DNA of 43,974 nucleotides from Sphingobium sp. (GCA_023266635.1 JAHFPU010000002.1:1-43974); one strand, 5' to 3'. Shown: positions 18,355 through 30,158, numbered from the stretch's first letter. Translations and numbers: made by a program. The notes: generated by a model from the sequence alone, not told the origin.

Positions 18355-20466
18355 ATGCGGATCAATAATGCCGGCATAAGCGCCTGCATCGCCATGGCGG
18401 TGTCAGGCTATTCGTGCCCGGCGTCCGCGCAGGATGCTCCGCCATCGGTCCCGGCTGCGACGCCTGCGACAGAAGAACCACCGATCATTCCGGACGAGAC
18501 GTTCCAGAAGCGCCTGCCGCCGCTCAGCGACAGTCCCGATGCCCCGCTTCCCAGCATCGACCAATTTATGGATCAGGCGGAAACAGGTACACCGACCATC
18601 CCCGCCCTTCCCGCCGAACAAACTGCGCCGGAAGATACGGAACTGGCAAAGCCGCTGGCGCCGCTTGACGGGTTCGACGTAACGCCTGTCGAAGTCGCAG
18701 CCGACCCCAAGTCCGACAAGCCCGAAGCGGTAGCCTACACCGTCGCCCTCGAAGGCTTCAAGGGCACGGGGCTGGAGGACGAGTTCAACGCACTGAGCGC
18801 GCTCAAGACCGGCAAGGGCAAGGCGGATACCGCCGCCATGGTGCAGGCCCGCGCGCGGGAGGACGAGGCGCTGGCGATCCGCCTGCTCCATTCGGCCGGC
18901 TATTATGACGCTTCCGCCCTGTCGACCGTCGACCAGTCGAAGGCCGACCCCTCAGCGGCCAATCCGCCGCTGGCCGCCATCGTAACTGTTACGCCGGGCA
19001 AGCCCTATGTGCTGGGCGAGATCGTCGTTCGCGCGCAGGCGACCGTGCCGCCCGACCTTATCCGCACGTCGCTGCCGCTCAAGTCCGGCGAGACGATCAC
19101 TACCGAGCGGATCGAGGGCGCGGAGGCCAATGTCAGCCTGCAGCTTCCAAGGCGCGGCTATCCCTTCGTCAAGCTGGGCGATCGCGACATCGCGCTGGAT
19201 GGCGCCACGCTGACGGGCGACTATAGCTTGCCGGTCGACACCGGACCGCGCAGCAGCTTTGGCGGGATCACCACCAGCGGCGATCTGGCCTTTGACGCTG
19301 AGCATATCGTCGTGCTCGCGCGGTTCGACAAAGGCGAACTCTATGACAGCCGCAAGGTCGACGATCTGCGCAAGGCGCTGGTCGCCACCAGCCTCTTCTC
19401 CAGCGTCTCCGTAGTCCCAAAGCCGACTGGCCAACCCGGTCCCGACGGCACCGAATATGTCGAATTGCAGGTGGAGCAGGATGCGGGACCCGCGCGGACG
19501 CTCGCGGGCGATGCGGGCTATGGCACGGGGCAGGGTTTCCTTGCGAAGGGCAGTTGGACGCACCGCAACCTGTTCCCGCCCGAAGGCGCGCTGATCCTGT
19601 CCGGGGTCGGCGGCACGCAGGAGCAGGGCGTCGGCGCAACCTTCCGCCGGGCCAATGCGGGCAAGCGTGACCGCACGGTGCAGGCGGCCGTTAACCTCAG
19701 CCACCAGAATTATGCGAGCTATGAGGCGTTCACGGCGGGTATTTCGGGCAGCATCTCGCGCGCCTCCACGCCGATCTTCCAGAAGCGGTGGACATGGTCC
19801 TACGGCTTCGAGATTCTGGGATCGAACGAAACCACGCTCAATGAGACGACCGGCGAAACGAAGCGGCTGACATACCTGATCGGCGCGCTGCCGGGACAGA
19901 TTGGCTATGACCGGTCGGATGACCTGCTCAATCCGACAACGGGGTATCGCGCCACGCTGCGCGTGTCGCCGGAAGCGTCCTTGCAGGGCGGCGTATCGCC
20001 CTATGTCCGGGCGACGCTCGACCTGTCGGCCTACTATCCCGTGTCCGACAGCCTGGTCATCGCGGGCCGGACCAAGGTCGGCACCATCACCGGCGTCAGC
20101 CGCGAGGATATCGCACCCTCCCGGCGGCTCTACGCAGGCGGCGGCGGATCGGTGCGCGGCTATGGCTATCAGGAACTGGGCCCCAAGGACGCGAACAACG
20201 ACCCGATCGGCGGCCGGTCGGTCAATGAATTCGCGCTGGAGGCGCGCTACCGCTTCGGCAATTTCGGCATCGTGCCGTTCGTGGATGCGGGCCAGGTCTA
20301 CGACGCCAGCATGCCCAAATTCTCCGACATCCGCTTCGGCGCGGGCATCGGCGGGCGCTTCTATACCAATTTCGGGCCGTTCCGCGCCGACATCGCCATG
20401 CCGATCAACCGCCAGCCCGGAGAGTCGAAGTTCGCGCTCTATATTGGCATAGGGCAGGCCTTTTGA
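18355..20466 (+). CDS. tamA: Outer-membrane autotransporter assembly protein TamA-like (BamA/Omp85 family)
   Basis: Signal peptide, POTRA-like region, C-terminal beta-barrel (GYDRSDDLLNPTTGYRATL, YAGGGGSVRGYGYQELGPKD, ALYIGIGQAF). Start picked at MRINNAG. Confidence 0.85.
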   Translation: MRINNAGISACIAMAVSGYSCPASAQDAPPSVPAATPATEEPPIIPDETFQKRLPPLSDSPDAPLPSIDQFMDQAETGTPTIPALPAEQTAPEDTELAKPLAPLDGFDVTPVEVAADPKSDKPEAVAYTVALEGFKGTGLEDEFNALSALKTGKGKADTAAMVQARAREDEALAIRLLHSAGYYDASALSTVDQSKADPSAANPPLAAIVTVTPGKPYVLGEIVVRAQATVPPDLIRTSLPLKSGETITTERIEGAEANVSLQLPRRGYPFVKLGDRDIALDGATLTGDYSLPVDTGPRSSFGGITTSGDLAFDAEHIVVLARFDKGELYDSRKVDDLRKALVATSLFSSVSVVPKPTGQPGPDGTEYVELQVEQDAGPARTLAGDAGYGTGQGFLAKGSWTHRNLFPPEGALILSGVGGTQEQGVGATFRRANAGKRDRTVQAAVNLSHQNYASYEAFTAGISGSISRASTPIFQKRWTWSYGFEILGSNETTLNETTGETKRLTYLIGALPGQIGYDRSDDLLNPTTGYRATLRVSPEASLQGGVSPYVRATLDLSAYYPVSDSLVIAGRTKVGTITGVSREDIAPSRRLYAGGGGSVRGYGYQELGPKDANNDPIGGRSVNEFALEARYRFGNFGIVPFVDAGQVYDASMPKFSDIRFGAGIGGRFYTNFGPFRADIAMPINRQPGESKFALYIGIGQAF

Positions 20467-23400
20467 TGGCCGAGGACAGCGCCATCGAAGACACGTCCGC
20501 CCGCAGCAAGCCGGCGCTGTGGACGCGCATCGCCAAATGGGTGGGGATCACGGTCATAGGGCTTGTGATACTGGTCGGCCTGATGCTGCTCGGTCTCGAC
20601 ACCGCGCCTGGCAAGCGTTTTCTGGTGCGGCAGATCGCGGCGCTGAAGCTGGAATCCGGCATGGGTATAGAGATCGGCCGGATCGACGGATCGATCTACA
20701 GCGACATGACGATCCGTAACCTCATCCTGCGCGATCCAAAGGGCATCTTCGCGGTCAGCCCGCAGGTGAAGGTCGTCTGGAAGCCTTTCCGCTACATCAA
20801 CAACCATATCAGCGTCAGCGAACTGACCGCGCCGCTGATCGCCGTATCGCGGACCCCGCAGTTCAAGACGGTGGAGAGCGACCCCAATGCGCCGCTGCTG
20901 CCGGACCTCGACATCGATGTGGACCGCCTGACGATCGACAGACTGATCATAGGCCGCGCCGTTTCCGGTGAGCGGCGCATCCTGGCCATCAAGGGCAGCA
21001 CCCATATCGCCGATGGCCGGGCGCAACTGGAAACCAATGCGCGCGCCGACAGCGGCGACCGCCTGACCGCGAAGCTGGACGCCATCCCTTCGCAAAACCG
21101 GCTGGCGATGGCGGGCGAATTGTTCGCGCCCGCGGGCGGAGCGATCGCGCGCATGGGCGGGCTGACCGATGCGATGACCGTCAAGCTGGACGGCAAGGGC
21201 AGTTGGCAGAGCTGGACCGGAAAGCTGGTCGCGACATCGCCGAAGGGCGAGTTGGCGTCGGTTGCGCTGGTGGCGCGAGACGGCACTTTCACGGCCAAAG
21301 GACCGCTGCGTCCCGGCCTCATCATGGAGGGGCCGGTGCAGCGGCTAACCGCCCCTGCGCTGAATGTCGACATGACGGCGGCACTGGCTGAGCGCCGCGT
21401 GAACCTGCACGCCTCGCTTACCTCCGATGCGCTTGCGGCCAATGCCAGCGGTCTGATCGACCTCGCGCAAAGCAAGTTCGGCGCGCTGAAGATCGACGCC
21501 CGCCTCCTCACCCCCGGCGCGATCATGGACAAGGTGCGTGGTCAGGATGTGCGGGCCTCGGTCGTCCTCGACGGGCCGATGGCGACGCCTTTCCTCGATT
21601 ATGACATTTCGGCAAAGCAGATCGCGTTTGACGCCACCGGCATTGAATATCTGCAGGCGAGCGGCCGCGCGGTGATAGACGCTGACCGCATCCGTATTCC
21701 CGTCAACGCCACGGCCAGGCGCGTGACCGGGCTAAATGCAGCCGCTGGCGGACTGCTCACCAATCTGCGCGTGAAGGGCGACTTCGCCTATGCGGGCGGC
21801 AAGCTGATCAGCGACAATCTAAAGATCGACAGCGACCGGATAGACGCAACCGCGCTCGTCCTCGCCGACATTCCCAATGCGCTCTATCGCGGCGCGCTGA
21901 AAGGGCGGGTCAACGATTACAAGGTCGACGGCGTCGGCATAGTCAACCTGACGACCGACGCGAAGCTCGAGCCTGGCCCCAAGGGCGGCTTTGGAATCAG
22001 CGGCCGTTTCGGCGTGCGCACGTCGCAGCTGGAAAATGCCTCGGTCCGCGATTTTCTGGGCGGCAATGCGATCTTCAGCGGCAATGTCGGCATGACGCCG
22101 GAAGGCGCATTCACCCTGGCCGGCCTGAAAGGCGGCGCGCCCAATTTCACGATCCTGTCGGGCGATGGGCGCTATGAGCCGGATGGCAGCATCAAGTTCG
22201 ATACCGCCGCAAGCTCCAAACAATATGGCCCGCTCGCTCTGACCGTGCGTGGCACCGTCGATCGTCCACAGGCCGTCCTGCGCGCCGCCCATCCCAATGT
22301 CGGCGTGCAGTTGAAGGATGTCGTCACCAAGCTGAACGGAGAGGCGGCGGGCTATCGGCTGGAGGCCACCGGCGGGTCGGAATATGGCCCCTTCTTCGCC
22401 AATGTGCTTGTCCGCACGGCCAAAGGCCCGCTGACAATCGACATTAGCCGCGCGCGCTTTGCCGGGGTCGATATGGTGGGCACGCTGCAACAGACGCGGG
22501 CCGGGCCGTTCGCAGGATCGCTCAGCCTCAACGGATCGGGCATCAATGGGGCGGTCCAGCTTGCCAACCTGTCGGGCAAGCAGAGCGCGACGATCAAGGC
22601 CACAGCAAGCAACGCCAAGCTGCCCGGCGACAATGATGTCGTCATCGGCCGCGCCATCCTCGATGCGTCGGTTGTGCTGTACGACACGCCGCAGGTCGTG
22701 GCCGACGCCCAGTTCGCCAACACTCGCTACGGATCGATCGTCATCAAGCAGGCGCGCGGCAAAGTGAATTATCGCGGCGGACGCGGCACGGCGCAACTGG
22801 TCGCGGACGGCAGCAGCGGCGTGCCCTTCACCCTCGCCGTCAATGCCGCGCTTCGCCCGAACCTCTATGCCGTGGCGCTGAACGGGCGCGCGGACCGCAT
22901 CGATTTCCGCCTCGCCAAGCCCGCCATCATCCGTAGCGGCAAGGATGGCTACAGCTTCGAACCGGCGCAGATCGTCACGCCGCAGGGCAATATCGACTTG
23001 GCAGGACATTTCGGCCAGCAAACAAAGGCGCAGGCGCGGTTCAAGGATTTCGACCTCGCCGTCGCCAACATCTTCACGCCCGGCCTTGGCATTGGCGGCA
23101 AGGCGACCGGGACGGTGGATTTCACGCAGAGCGGCAACGCCTTCCCGGCGGCGACCGCGCGGCTCACCATCGCCGACTTCACCCGCTCCAGCCTGACGGC
23201 AGTGTCCGAGCCGGTGGCGATCAGCGTCGATGGCAGGCTGCAACAAAATGGCGCCGACCTGCGCGCGCTGATCCGCAAGAACGGCACCGCGCTGGGACGT
23301 TTGGTCCTGACGATGCAGCCGGTGGGCCGCGAGGGAAGTTGGACGGAGCGGCTCATGGCCGCGCCTCTAGGCGGCGGCGTACGGTATAACGGCCCGGCGG

Positions 23401-24656
23401 ACGTGCTTTTCTCCTTTGCGGGCCAGGCGGATCAGCAATTGACGGGCGGCGTCGCGCTGGCCGCTGACTTCAGCGGCAAGGCAAGCGATCCGCGCATCAA
23501 CGGCCTGATCCGCGCCAACGCCCTGACCTATGAGAATGAGACTTTCGGCACGAAGGTCACTGACATGCGGCTGGACGGCCGGTTCACAAATGACCGGCTG
23601 GAGATCCGCCAGTTCAGCGGCAAGGCGGGCGACGGCACGGTGCAGGCAGCCGGAACCGTCGGTCTCGCCGCCGCCAGCGGATTCCCGATGAACATCAACG
23701 TGACGCTCGACCGGGCGCGGCTTGCCCGTAGCGAGGCGCTGGGCACCGTGGTCAGCGGCAAGATGGCGATCACGAACAGTCCCGAAAATGGCGCGCTGGT
23801 CTCCGGCGACCTGCGGATTCCCGAACTGCGCTACCAGATCGCCTGGCAGGGAGGATCGCAGGTGCGCGACCTGAAAGGCGTGCGGCGCAAGGACCAACAG
23901 GTCGATATCACCGCGCGACCGGCAACGGCGGGACCGCCCAGCCTGTTCAAGCTCGACCTGCGCGTGCGGGCCGACAACCAGATCTACGTGTCCGGCATGG
24001 GGCTAGAGTCGGAATGGAAAACCGACATGCGCGTGACCGGCACCACCGCCGACCCGCGCGTGGTCGGCAAGGTGCAGATCGTGCGCGGTACCTACACCTT
24101 CTCCGGCAAGCGGTTCGACCTGACGCGGGGCGAGATCGCCTTCAATGGCGGCGAGATGACCAACCCGGCAATCTTCATCACCGCCAGCACCAATGTCGAG
24201 AAGATCACGGCGAAGATCGACGTCACCGGCACCGCCCAGAATCCGGAAATCGCCTTCACCTCGACCCCCAGCCTGCCGCAGGACGAGGTATTGTCCCGCA
24301 TCCTGTTCGGCAGCAACGTCAGCAACCTGTCCGCGACACAGGCGATCCAGCTTGCCGCCGCGCTCAACGGCCTGCGCGGCGGAGGCGGCGGCCTCAATCC
24401 GCTTGGCAAGCTGCAGGGCGCGTCCGGTATCGACCGGCTGCGCGTGCTTGGCTCGGATAGCGCGACGGGGCGGGGCACCGCGCTCGCCGCCGGCCAGCAT
24501 CTGACCGACAATGTCTATGTCGAGATCATCACCGACGCGAAGGGCTTCACCGCCACGCAGTTGGAGATCGGCCTGTCCAAGGCACTGAGCATATTGTCGC
24601 AGACCGGCGGAACGACCGGCACATCGGCGAACCTGCGCTATTCGAAGGACTATTGA
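20466..24656 (+). CDS. tamB: Translocation/assembly module TamB-domain protein (DUF490)
   Basis: About 1396 aa, single N-terminal TM, repetitive beta-rich body, C-terminal GKVQIVRGTYTFSGKRFDLTRGEIAFNGGEMTNPAIFITAS...LSRILFGSNVSNLSATQAIQLAAAL; TGATG overlap with the preceding tamA stop. Confidence 0.9.
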   Translation: MAEDSAIEDTSARSKPALWTRIAKWVGITVIGLVILVGLMLLGLDTAPGKRFLVRQIAALKLESGMGIEIGRIDGSIYSDMTIRNLILRDPKGIFAVSPQVKVVWKPFRYINNHISVSELTAPLIAVSRTPQFKTVESDPNAPLLPDLDIDVDRLTIDRLIIGRAVSGERRILAIKGSTHIADGRAQLETNARADSGDRLTAKLDAIPSQNRLAMAGELFAPAGGAIARMGGLTDAMTVKLDGKGSWQSWTGKLVATSPKGELASVALVARDGTFTAKGPLRPGLIMEGPVQRLTAPALNVDMTAALAERRVNLHASLTSDALAANASGLIDLAQSKFGALKIDARLLTPGAIMDKVRGQDVRASVVLDGPMATPFLDYDISAKQIAFDATGIEYLQASGRAVIDADRIRIPVNATARRVTGLNAAAGGLLTNLRVKGDFAYAGGKLISDNLKIDSDRIDATALVLADIPNALYRGALKGRVNDYKVDGVGIVNLTTDAKLEPGPKGGFGISGRFGVRTSQLENASVRDFLGGNAIFSGNVGMTPEGAFTLAGLKGGAPNFTILSGDGRYEPDGSIKFDTAASSKQYGPLALTVRGTVDRPQAVLRAAHPNVGVQLKDVVTKLNGEAAGYRLEATGGSEYGPFFANVLVRTAKGPLTIDISRARFAGVDMVGTLQQTRAGPFAGSLSLNGSGINGAVQLANLSGKQSATIKATASNAKLPGDNDVVIGRAILDASVVLYDTPQVVADAQFANTRYGSIVIKQARGKVNYRGGRGTAQLVADGSSGVPFTLAVNAALRPNLYAVALNGRADRIDFRLAKPAIIRSGKDGYSFEPAQIVTPQGNIDLAGHFGQQTKAQARFKDFDLAVANIFTPGLGIGGKATGTVDFTQSGNAFPAATARLTIADFTRSSLTAVSEPVAISVDGRLQQNGADLRALIRKNGTALGRLVLTMQPVGREGSWTERLMAAPLGGGVRYNGPADVLFSFAGQADQQLTGGVALAADFSGKASDPRINGLIRANALTYENETFGTKVTDMRLDGRFTNDRLEIRQFSGKAGDGTVQAAGTVGLAAASGFPMNINVTLDRARLARSEALGTVVSGKMAITNSPENGALVSGDLRIPELRYQIAWQGGSQVRDLKGVRRKDQQVDITARPATAGPPSLFKLDLRVRADNQIYVSGMGLESEWKTDMRVTGTTADPRVVGKVQIVRGTYTFSGKRFDLTRGEIAFNGGEMTNPAIFITASTNVEKITAKIDVTGTAQNPEIAFTSTPSLPQDEVLSRILFGSNVSNLSATQAIQLAAALNGLRGGGGGLNPLGKLQGASGIDRLRVLGSDSATGRGTALAAGQHLTDNVYVEIITDAKGFTATQLEIGLSKALSILSQTGGTTGTSANLRYSKDY

Positions 24657-24765
24657 CCAAGCGACCCAAACGATTCCGCTCCGGATTTTCTATACTTAAC
24701 GCCCCTAAGGCACGGAAACATCCGCCGGCTGACGTGTTAACTATTGTCAGTGGAAAGGACCGCAT

Positions 24766-24978
24766 TTGAGTATCCAGACATGTTCCGCCGCCGTTCGCGC
24801 GCCCGAATTGCCCATCCGCAGACAGAGCATCCTCTATCGCCGCGCCGCGCCCAATCCCTGCCCCGGCTGTGGCCAGAACCAGTGGCTTGTCGGTCGCGTC
24901 ATGGCCGAATGCGCCTTCTGCGAGACCGCCCTGCCGCTTGAGCAGAATTTCCGTTTCTCGGGGCTGTCACTGGCTTAG
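24766..24978 (+). CDS. Small zinc-ribbon-like protein (70 aa, TTG start)
   Basis: MSIQTCSAAVRAPELPIRRQSILYRRAAPNPCPGCGQNQWLVGRVMAECAFCETALPLEQNFRFSGLSLA; CPGC...CAFC; GGAAAGGA upstream of the TTG. Confidence 0.65.
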   Translation: MSIQTCSAAVRAPELPIRRQSILYRRAAPNPCPGCGQNQWLVGRVMAECAFCETALPLEQNFRFSGLSLA

Positions 24979-24993
24979 AGTCCATACCAAACA

Positions 24994-25058
24994 CCGTTCG
25001 TGTCGAGCGTAGTCGAGACACATGCGCGCGGCGTCTCGACTACGCTCGACACGAACGG
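24994..25058. repeat. Perfect 26-bp inverted repeat between convergent genes
   Basis: CCGTTCGTGTCGAGCGTAGTCGAGAC (24994-25019) and GTCTCGACTACGCTCGACACGAACGG (25033-25058), 13-nt loop. Confidence 0.95.
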
Positions 25059-25071
25059 AAGCATGGCAGCA

Positions 25072-26859
25072 TTACGACGCAGCCCCCTTCGCCTTCTCCG
25101 CCGCAATCCACGCATCGATCCGCCCACTCAGCACATCCAGCGGCACCGGTCCCTCGGCCAGCACAGCATCATGGAATGCCCGCAGATCGAACTTCGGCCC
25201 CAGCGCCGCCTCCGCTTTAGCCCGCAGCTCCCGGATGCGGATTTCGCCCAGCTTGTACCCAAGCGCCTGGCCCGGCCAGCTGATATAGCGGTTCACCTCC
25301 GCATCAATATTGGCTTCGGTCAGCGCGCTATTCTCCTTCATGAAGGTGACCGCCTGCGCCTTTGTCCACCCCTTGGCGTGGATACCGGTGTCGACCACGA
25401 GGCGGCAGGCCCGCCACATCTCGTAGCTCAGCCGCCCCATCATCTTTTCCGGCGTGTCGTACAGGCCCATCTCCTCGCCCAAATATTCGGAATAGAGCGC
25501 CCAGCCCTCGACATAGGCGGTGAAGCTGGCGGCGTGCTTGCGGAACTGCGGCAGGTCCAACTCCTGTTGCAAGGCGATCTGATTATGATGACCCGGCACC
25601 GCCTCATGCGCGGTCAGCGCGGGCAATTCCCATAACGGCCGCTGGTTCAGCTTCGACGTGTTGACGTAGAAATGACCGGCAATGCCGCTCTCCGGCGCGC
25701 CCGGCCCATAATAGGCGGTTGTTGTGCCCTCTGCTGTCTCCGGCGGGATTGCCCGCACGCCATAGGGCAGGCGAGGAAGTCGACCGAAGTAGCGCGGCAG
25801 CAACCCGTCGATCATCTTCGCCTGAAACGCCGCCGCCTGCAGCAGTTCCTGCGGCGTCTTCACATAATATTGCGGGTCGGTCCGCAGTTTCTCGATGAAG
25901 GCCGCGCGACTGGGGTATCCGGCTTTCTTCGCCACCTCGTCCATGCCCGCGCGGATGCGCGTAACCTCCGACAAGCCGATGGCGTGAATCTGCTCGGGCG
26001 TCAGGCCGGTGGTGGTATGCGCTTTCACCTGCGTCGCATACCAGGCCGCGCCGTCCGGTAGCGCCGATGCCCCGTCCGTCTTGCGGCAATGGGGGACATA
26101 GTCCTTCGCGATATAATCGTGCAGCCGGGCATATTCCGGCGTCACCACGTCGCGGATCATGGCGACGGCGCGCCCCTGCATCGCCGCCCAGTCTGCCTGA
26201 CTGATATCGCGGGGGCGGTTGCGCAGGAAAGGCGCGTAGAAGCGCGTATCCTCGGGCTTTCCCGCGACCGTGGCAGTGATCGTATCTGCAAAGCCGCCCA
26301 GCACCGAACAGGGCTGGATATAGCTCTCTTTCACCGCCTGTTTGGTGATGTCGATGCCCTGCCTGTTCTGCACCGGAAACAGGGAAAGCCGCTTCAGATA
26401 ACTCTCATAATCGGCGCGGGTGTAGAAGGGCAGATTGTCGGCCATGTCGGCAAAGCCCTGCTGCCAGCCATAATAGGTGGTGAACAGCATCATCCGCTCG
26501 CCATGCCGGTTCGCTTCGATATCGTCCGCCAGCATCCATGACAGCACCGCCTTGTTGGTCCGCGCGTCCGCATCCAGCCCCGAGTCGGATATGCCTTCCA
26601 GCCGGGTGAGGAACCCCTGCTCCGCCTTCGCGCGCGCATCCCGCGCGGCCAGGCTCAGGTCGTCGATACGGTCGTCATAATCCCGCACGCCAAGCCCGGT
26701 GGCCTGCACCGGATTGACCGAAAGCCACCACCGCCAATGATCGTCGATCACCTTCTGCAGCGGCGTTGAAGCTGTTGCCTGCGGTTGGGGCGTGGTCCCT
26801 TGGGACAGGGCCGGCGAGGCGACGGTGGCAAGAAGCATGGCGGCAATCAGGGAACGCAT
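25072..26859 (-). CDS. DUF885 family secreted peptidase-like protein
   Basis: Signal peptide MRSLIAAMLLATVASPALSQG; ALTAHEAVPGHHNQIALQQEL motif; DUF885-type architecture. Confidence 0.85.
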   Translation of the reverse strand: MRSLIAAMLLATVASPALSQGTTPQPQATASTPLQKVIDDHWRWWLSVNPVQATGLGVRDYDDRIDDLSLAARDARAKAEQGFLTRLEGISDSGLDADARTNKAVLSWMLADDIEANRHGERMMLFTTYYGWQQGFADMADNLPFYTRADYESYLKRLSLFPVQNRQGIDITKQAVKESYIQPCSVLGGFADTITATVAGKPEDTRFYAPFLRNRPRDISQADWAAMQGRAVAMIRDVVTPEYARLHDYIAKDYVPHCRKTDGASALPDGAAWYATQVKAHTTTGLTPEQIHAIGLSEVTRIRAGMDEVAKKAGYPSRAAFIEKLRTDPQYYVKTPQELLQAAAFQAKMIDGLLPRYFGRLPRLPYGVRAIPPETAEGTTTAYYGPGAPESGIAGHFYVNTSKLNQRPLWELPALTAHEAVPGHHNQIALQQELDLPQFRKHAASFTAYVEGWALYSEYLGEEMGLYDTPEKMMGRLSYEMWRACRLVVDTGIHAKGWTKAQAVTFMKENSALTEANIDAEVNRYISWPGQALGYKLGEIRIRELRAKAEAALGPKFDLRAFHDAVLAEGPVPLDVLSGRIDAWIAAEKAKGAAS

Positions 26860-27078
26860 GGCGAAACTCCATAACTATCCCTGCATCCTCGTCCCCGACG
26901 CCCGGCGGGGCAAGACGCAATAGCTATCGACAGCGAAAGCAAAAGAACATATAAGGAACATAATCCGAAATGGAGGAAGGCATGCGCATTCCACAGTGGA
27001 GCGTTTTGAATGCCTTCGGACCATATCGGACAGGAAATGCTGGCGTCTAACCGACGTTTCAGAAGGCCGAAGGATGGC

Positions 27079-27140
27079 TATCCCTCCATATTGGAGGCAG
27101 CCATCTGTGACGCAGGGCAGGCATCCCTCCATAGTCGAGG
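27079..27140. promoter_or_regulatory. Two similar palindromic motifs upstream of winged-helix regulator
   Basis: ATCCCTCCATATTGGAGG and ATCCCTCCATAGTCGAGG, start-to-start 44 nt; the first contains a perfect CCTCCA-TAT-TGGAGG. Confidence 0.5.
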
Positions 27141-27176
27141 TATGTCCGGCAAGGATTTCACGGTGTGGGGACACGG

Positions 27177-28205
27177 ATGAAAAGCAGCGACATGATATGT
27201 CCGATCGACGATCGGACCGCGCCCTTCCTGGCAAGCGACATCATGCTTTGCGCGGACGACCGGCCCACTTTGCTGATGATCGCAGAACCGGATGAATGGG
27301 CGGGCCTGGAGGCGATTGCCGGTGCGGCAGGCGCGAGACTGCTGGGATCGGTGCGCCTCGACGAAGCGACTGCCCGGCTTGAACGGATAGCGCATGCCGA
27401 CTTGATCGTGCTTCGCTGCACCACGCCGCATGCCGCGTTGCCGGATCTTCTTGTCCGGCTGGATGTGATGGCGTTGATGAACGACACGGCATTGGTCATC
27501 GTGACGGCGATGGAATGTCTGGATATCGCCTATGCCCATCATCGCTCGCCCACCACCCAATGGTTATGCGACCCGCGCGCGACAGAATTGGCCGGCGCCA
27601 TCGTCCTGGGCTTGCGCGCGCGAGATCATGACCCGCTCTTGCGCGACATCGGCCGCGAAGGCGATTCCGCGCGGATCGATCGGTTGAGCGAAGAGGTCAG
27701 TCGCCTTGCCAGCGCATTGGACGCCCTGACCCGGCGCAATGATGAAAATGGCCGAAACGGCAGCACCTGGCTCGCGGAAAAACAGGGAAGCTATATCGCG
27801 CAGCCTGCCGCAGCCTCGCTTGCGCCGGTCGGCGATGAGGTGACGGCAGGCCAAGTTCGCGCGCTGCTTCGCACGCGACGGATGCGGGACCAGTTCCTGC
27901 CATCGGATATGTTCGCCGACCCTGCATGGGACATGTTGCTCGACCTGATGGCGGCGCGGCTGAATGGTGAACAGGTTTCGGTATCGAGCCTGTGCATCGC
28001 CGCCGCCGTGCCGCCGACGACCGCGCTCCGCTGGATCCGGCAGCTTACGGATCGCGGCATTTTCATCCGGCGGGCCGACCCGGCGGACGGACGCCGCGTT
28101 TTCATCGCGCTGTCGGATGAAGCCGCCACGGCGATAACCCAATGGTTCGTGGCGCGGCGCAGAATCCTGCGTGACGAAGCCGGCATTCAGCCACTCGGCG
28201 CTTGA
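27177..28205 (+). CDS. Degenerate receiver-like domain fused to MarR-like winged-helix DNA-binding domain
   Basis: C-terminal LLDLMAARLNGEQVSVSSLCIAAAVPPTTALRWIRQLTDRGIFIRRADPADGRRVFIALSDEA = winged helix with wing; N-terminal LMIAEPDEW...HADLIVLRCTTP...ALVIVTA...QWLCDPRATELAGAI aligns by eye to CheY-like spacing. Confidence 0.7.
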   Translation: MKSSDMICPIDDRTAPFLASDIMLCADDRPTLLMIAEPDEWAGLEAIAGAAGARLLGSVRLDEATARLERIAHADLIVLRCTTPHAALPDLLVRLDVMALMNDTALVIVTAMECLDIAYAHHRSPTTQWLCDPRATELAGAIVLGLRARDHDPLLRDIGREGDSARIDRLSEEVSRLASALDALTRRNDENGRNGSTWLAEKQGSYIAQPAAASLAPVGDEVTAGQVRALLRTRRMRDQFLPSDMFADPAWDMLLDLMAARLNGEQVSVSSLCIAAAVPPTTALRWIRQLTDRGIFIRRADPADGRRVFIALSDEAATAITQWFVARRRILRDEAGIQPLGA

Positions 28206-28242
28206 CCCGGCGACGCTTTGCCCTAGATAGCCAGTGCCTTGG

Positions 28243-28318
28243 GGGCGATTAGCTCAGTTGGTAGAGCGTCTCGTTTACACCGAGAATGTCGGCGGTTCGA
28301 GCCCGTCATCGCCCACCA
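28243..28318 (+). tRNA. tRNA-Val (anticodon TAC)
   Basis: GGGCGATTAGCTCAGTTGGTAGAGCGTCTCGTTTACACCGAGAATGTCGGCGGTTCGAGCCCGTCATCGCCCACCA; cloverleaf arms pair, anticodon loop TTTACAC, encoded CCA. Confidence 0.97.
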
Positions 28319-28334
28319 TCCCCATCACGAATGA

Positions 28335-30158
<1,824 letters not shown>

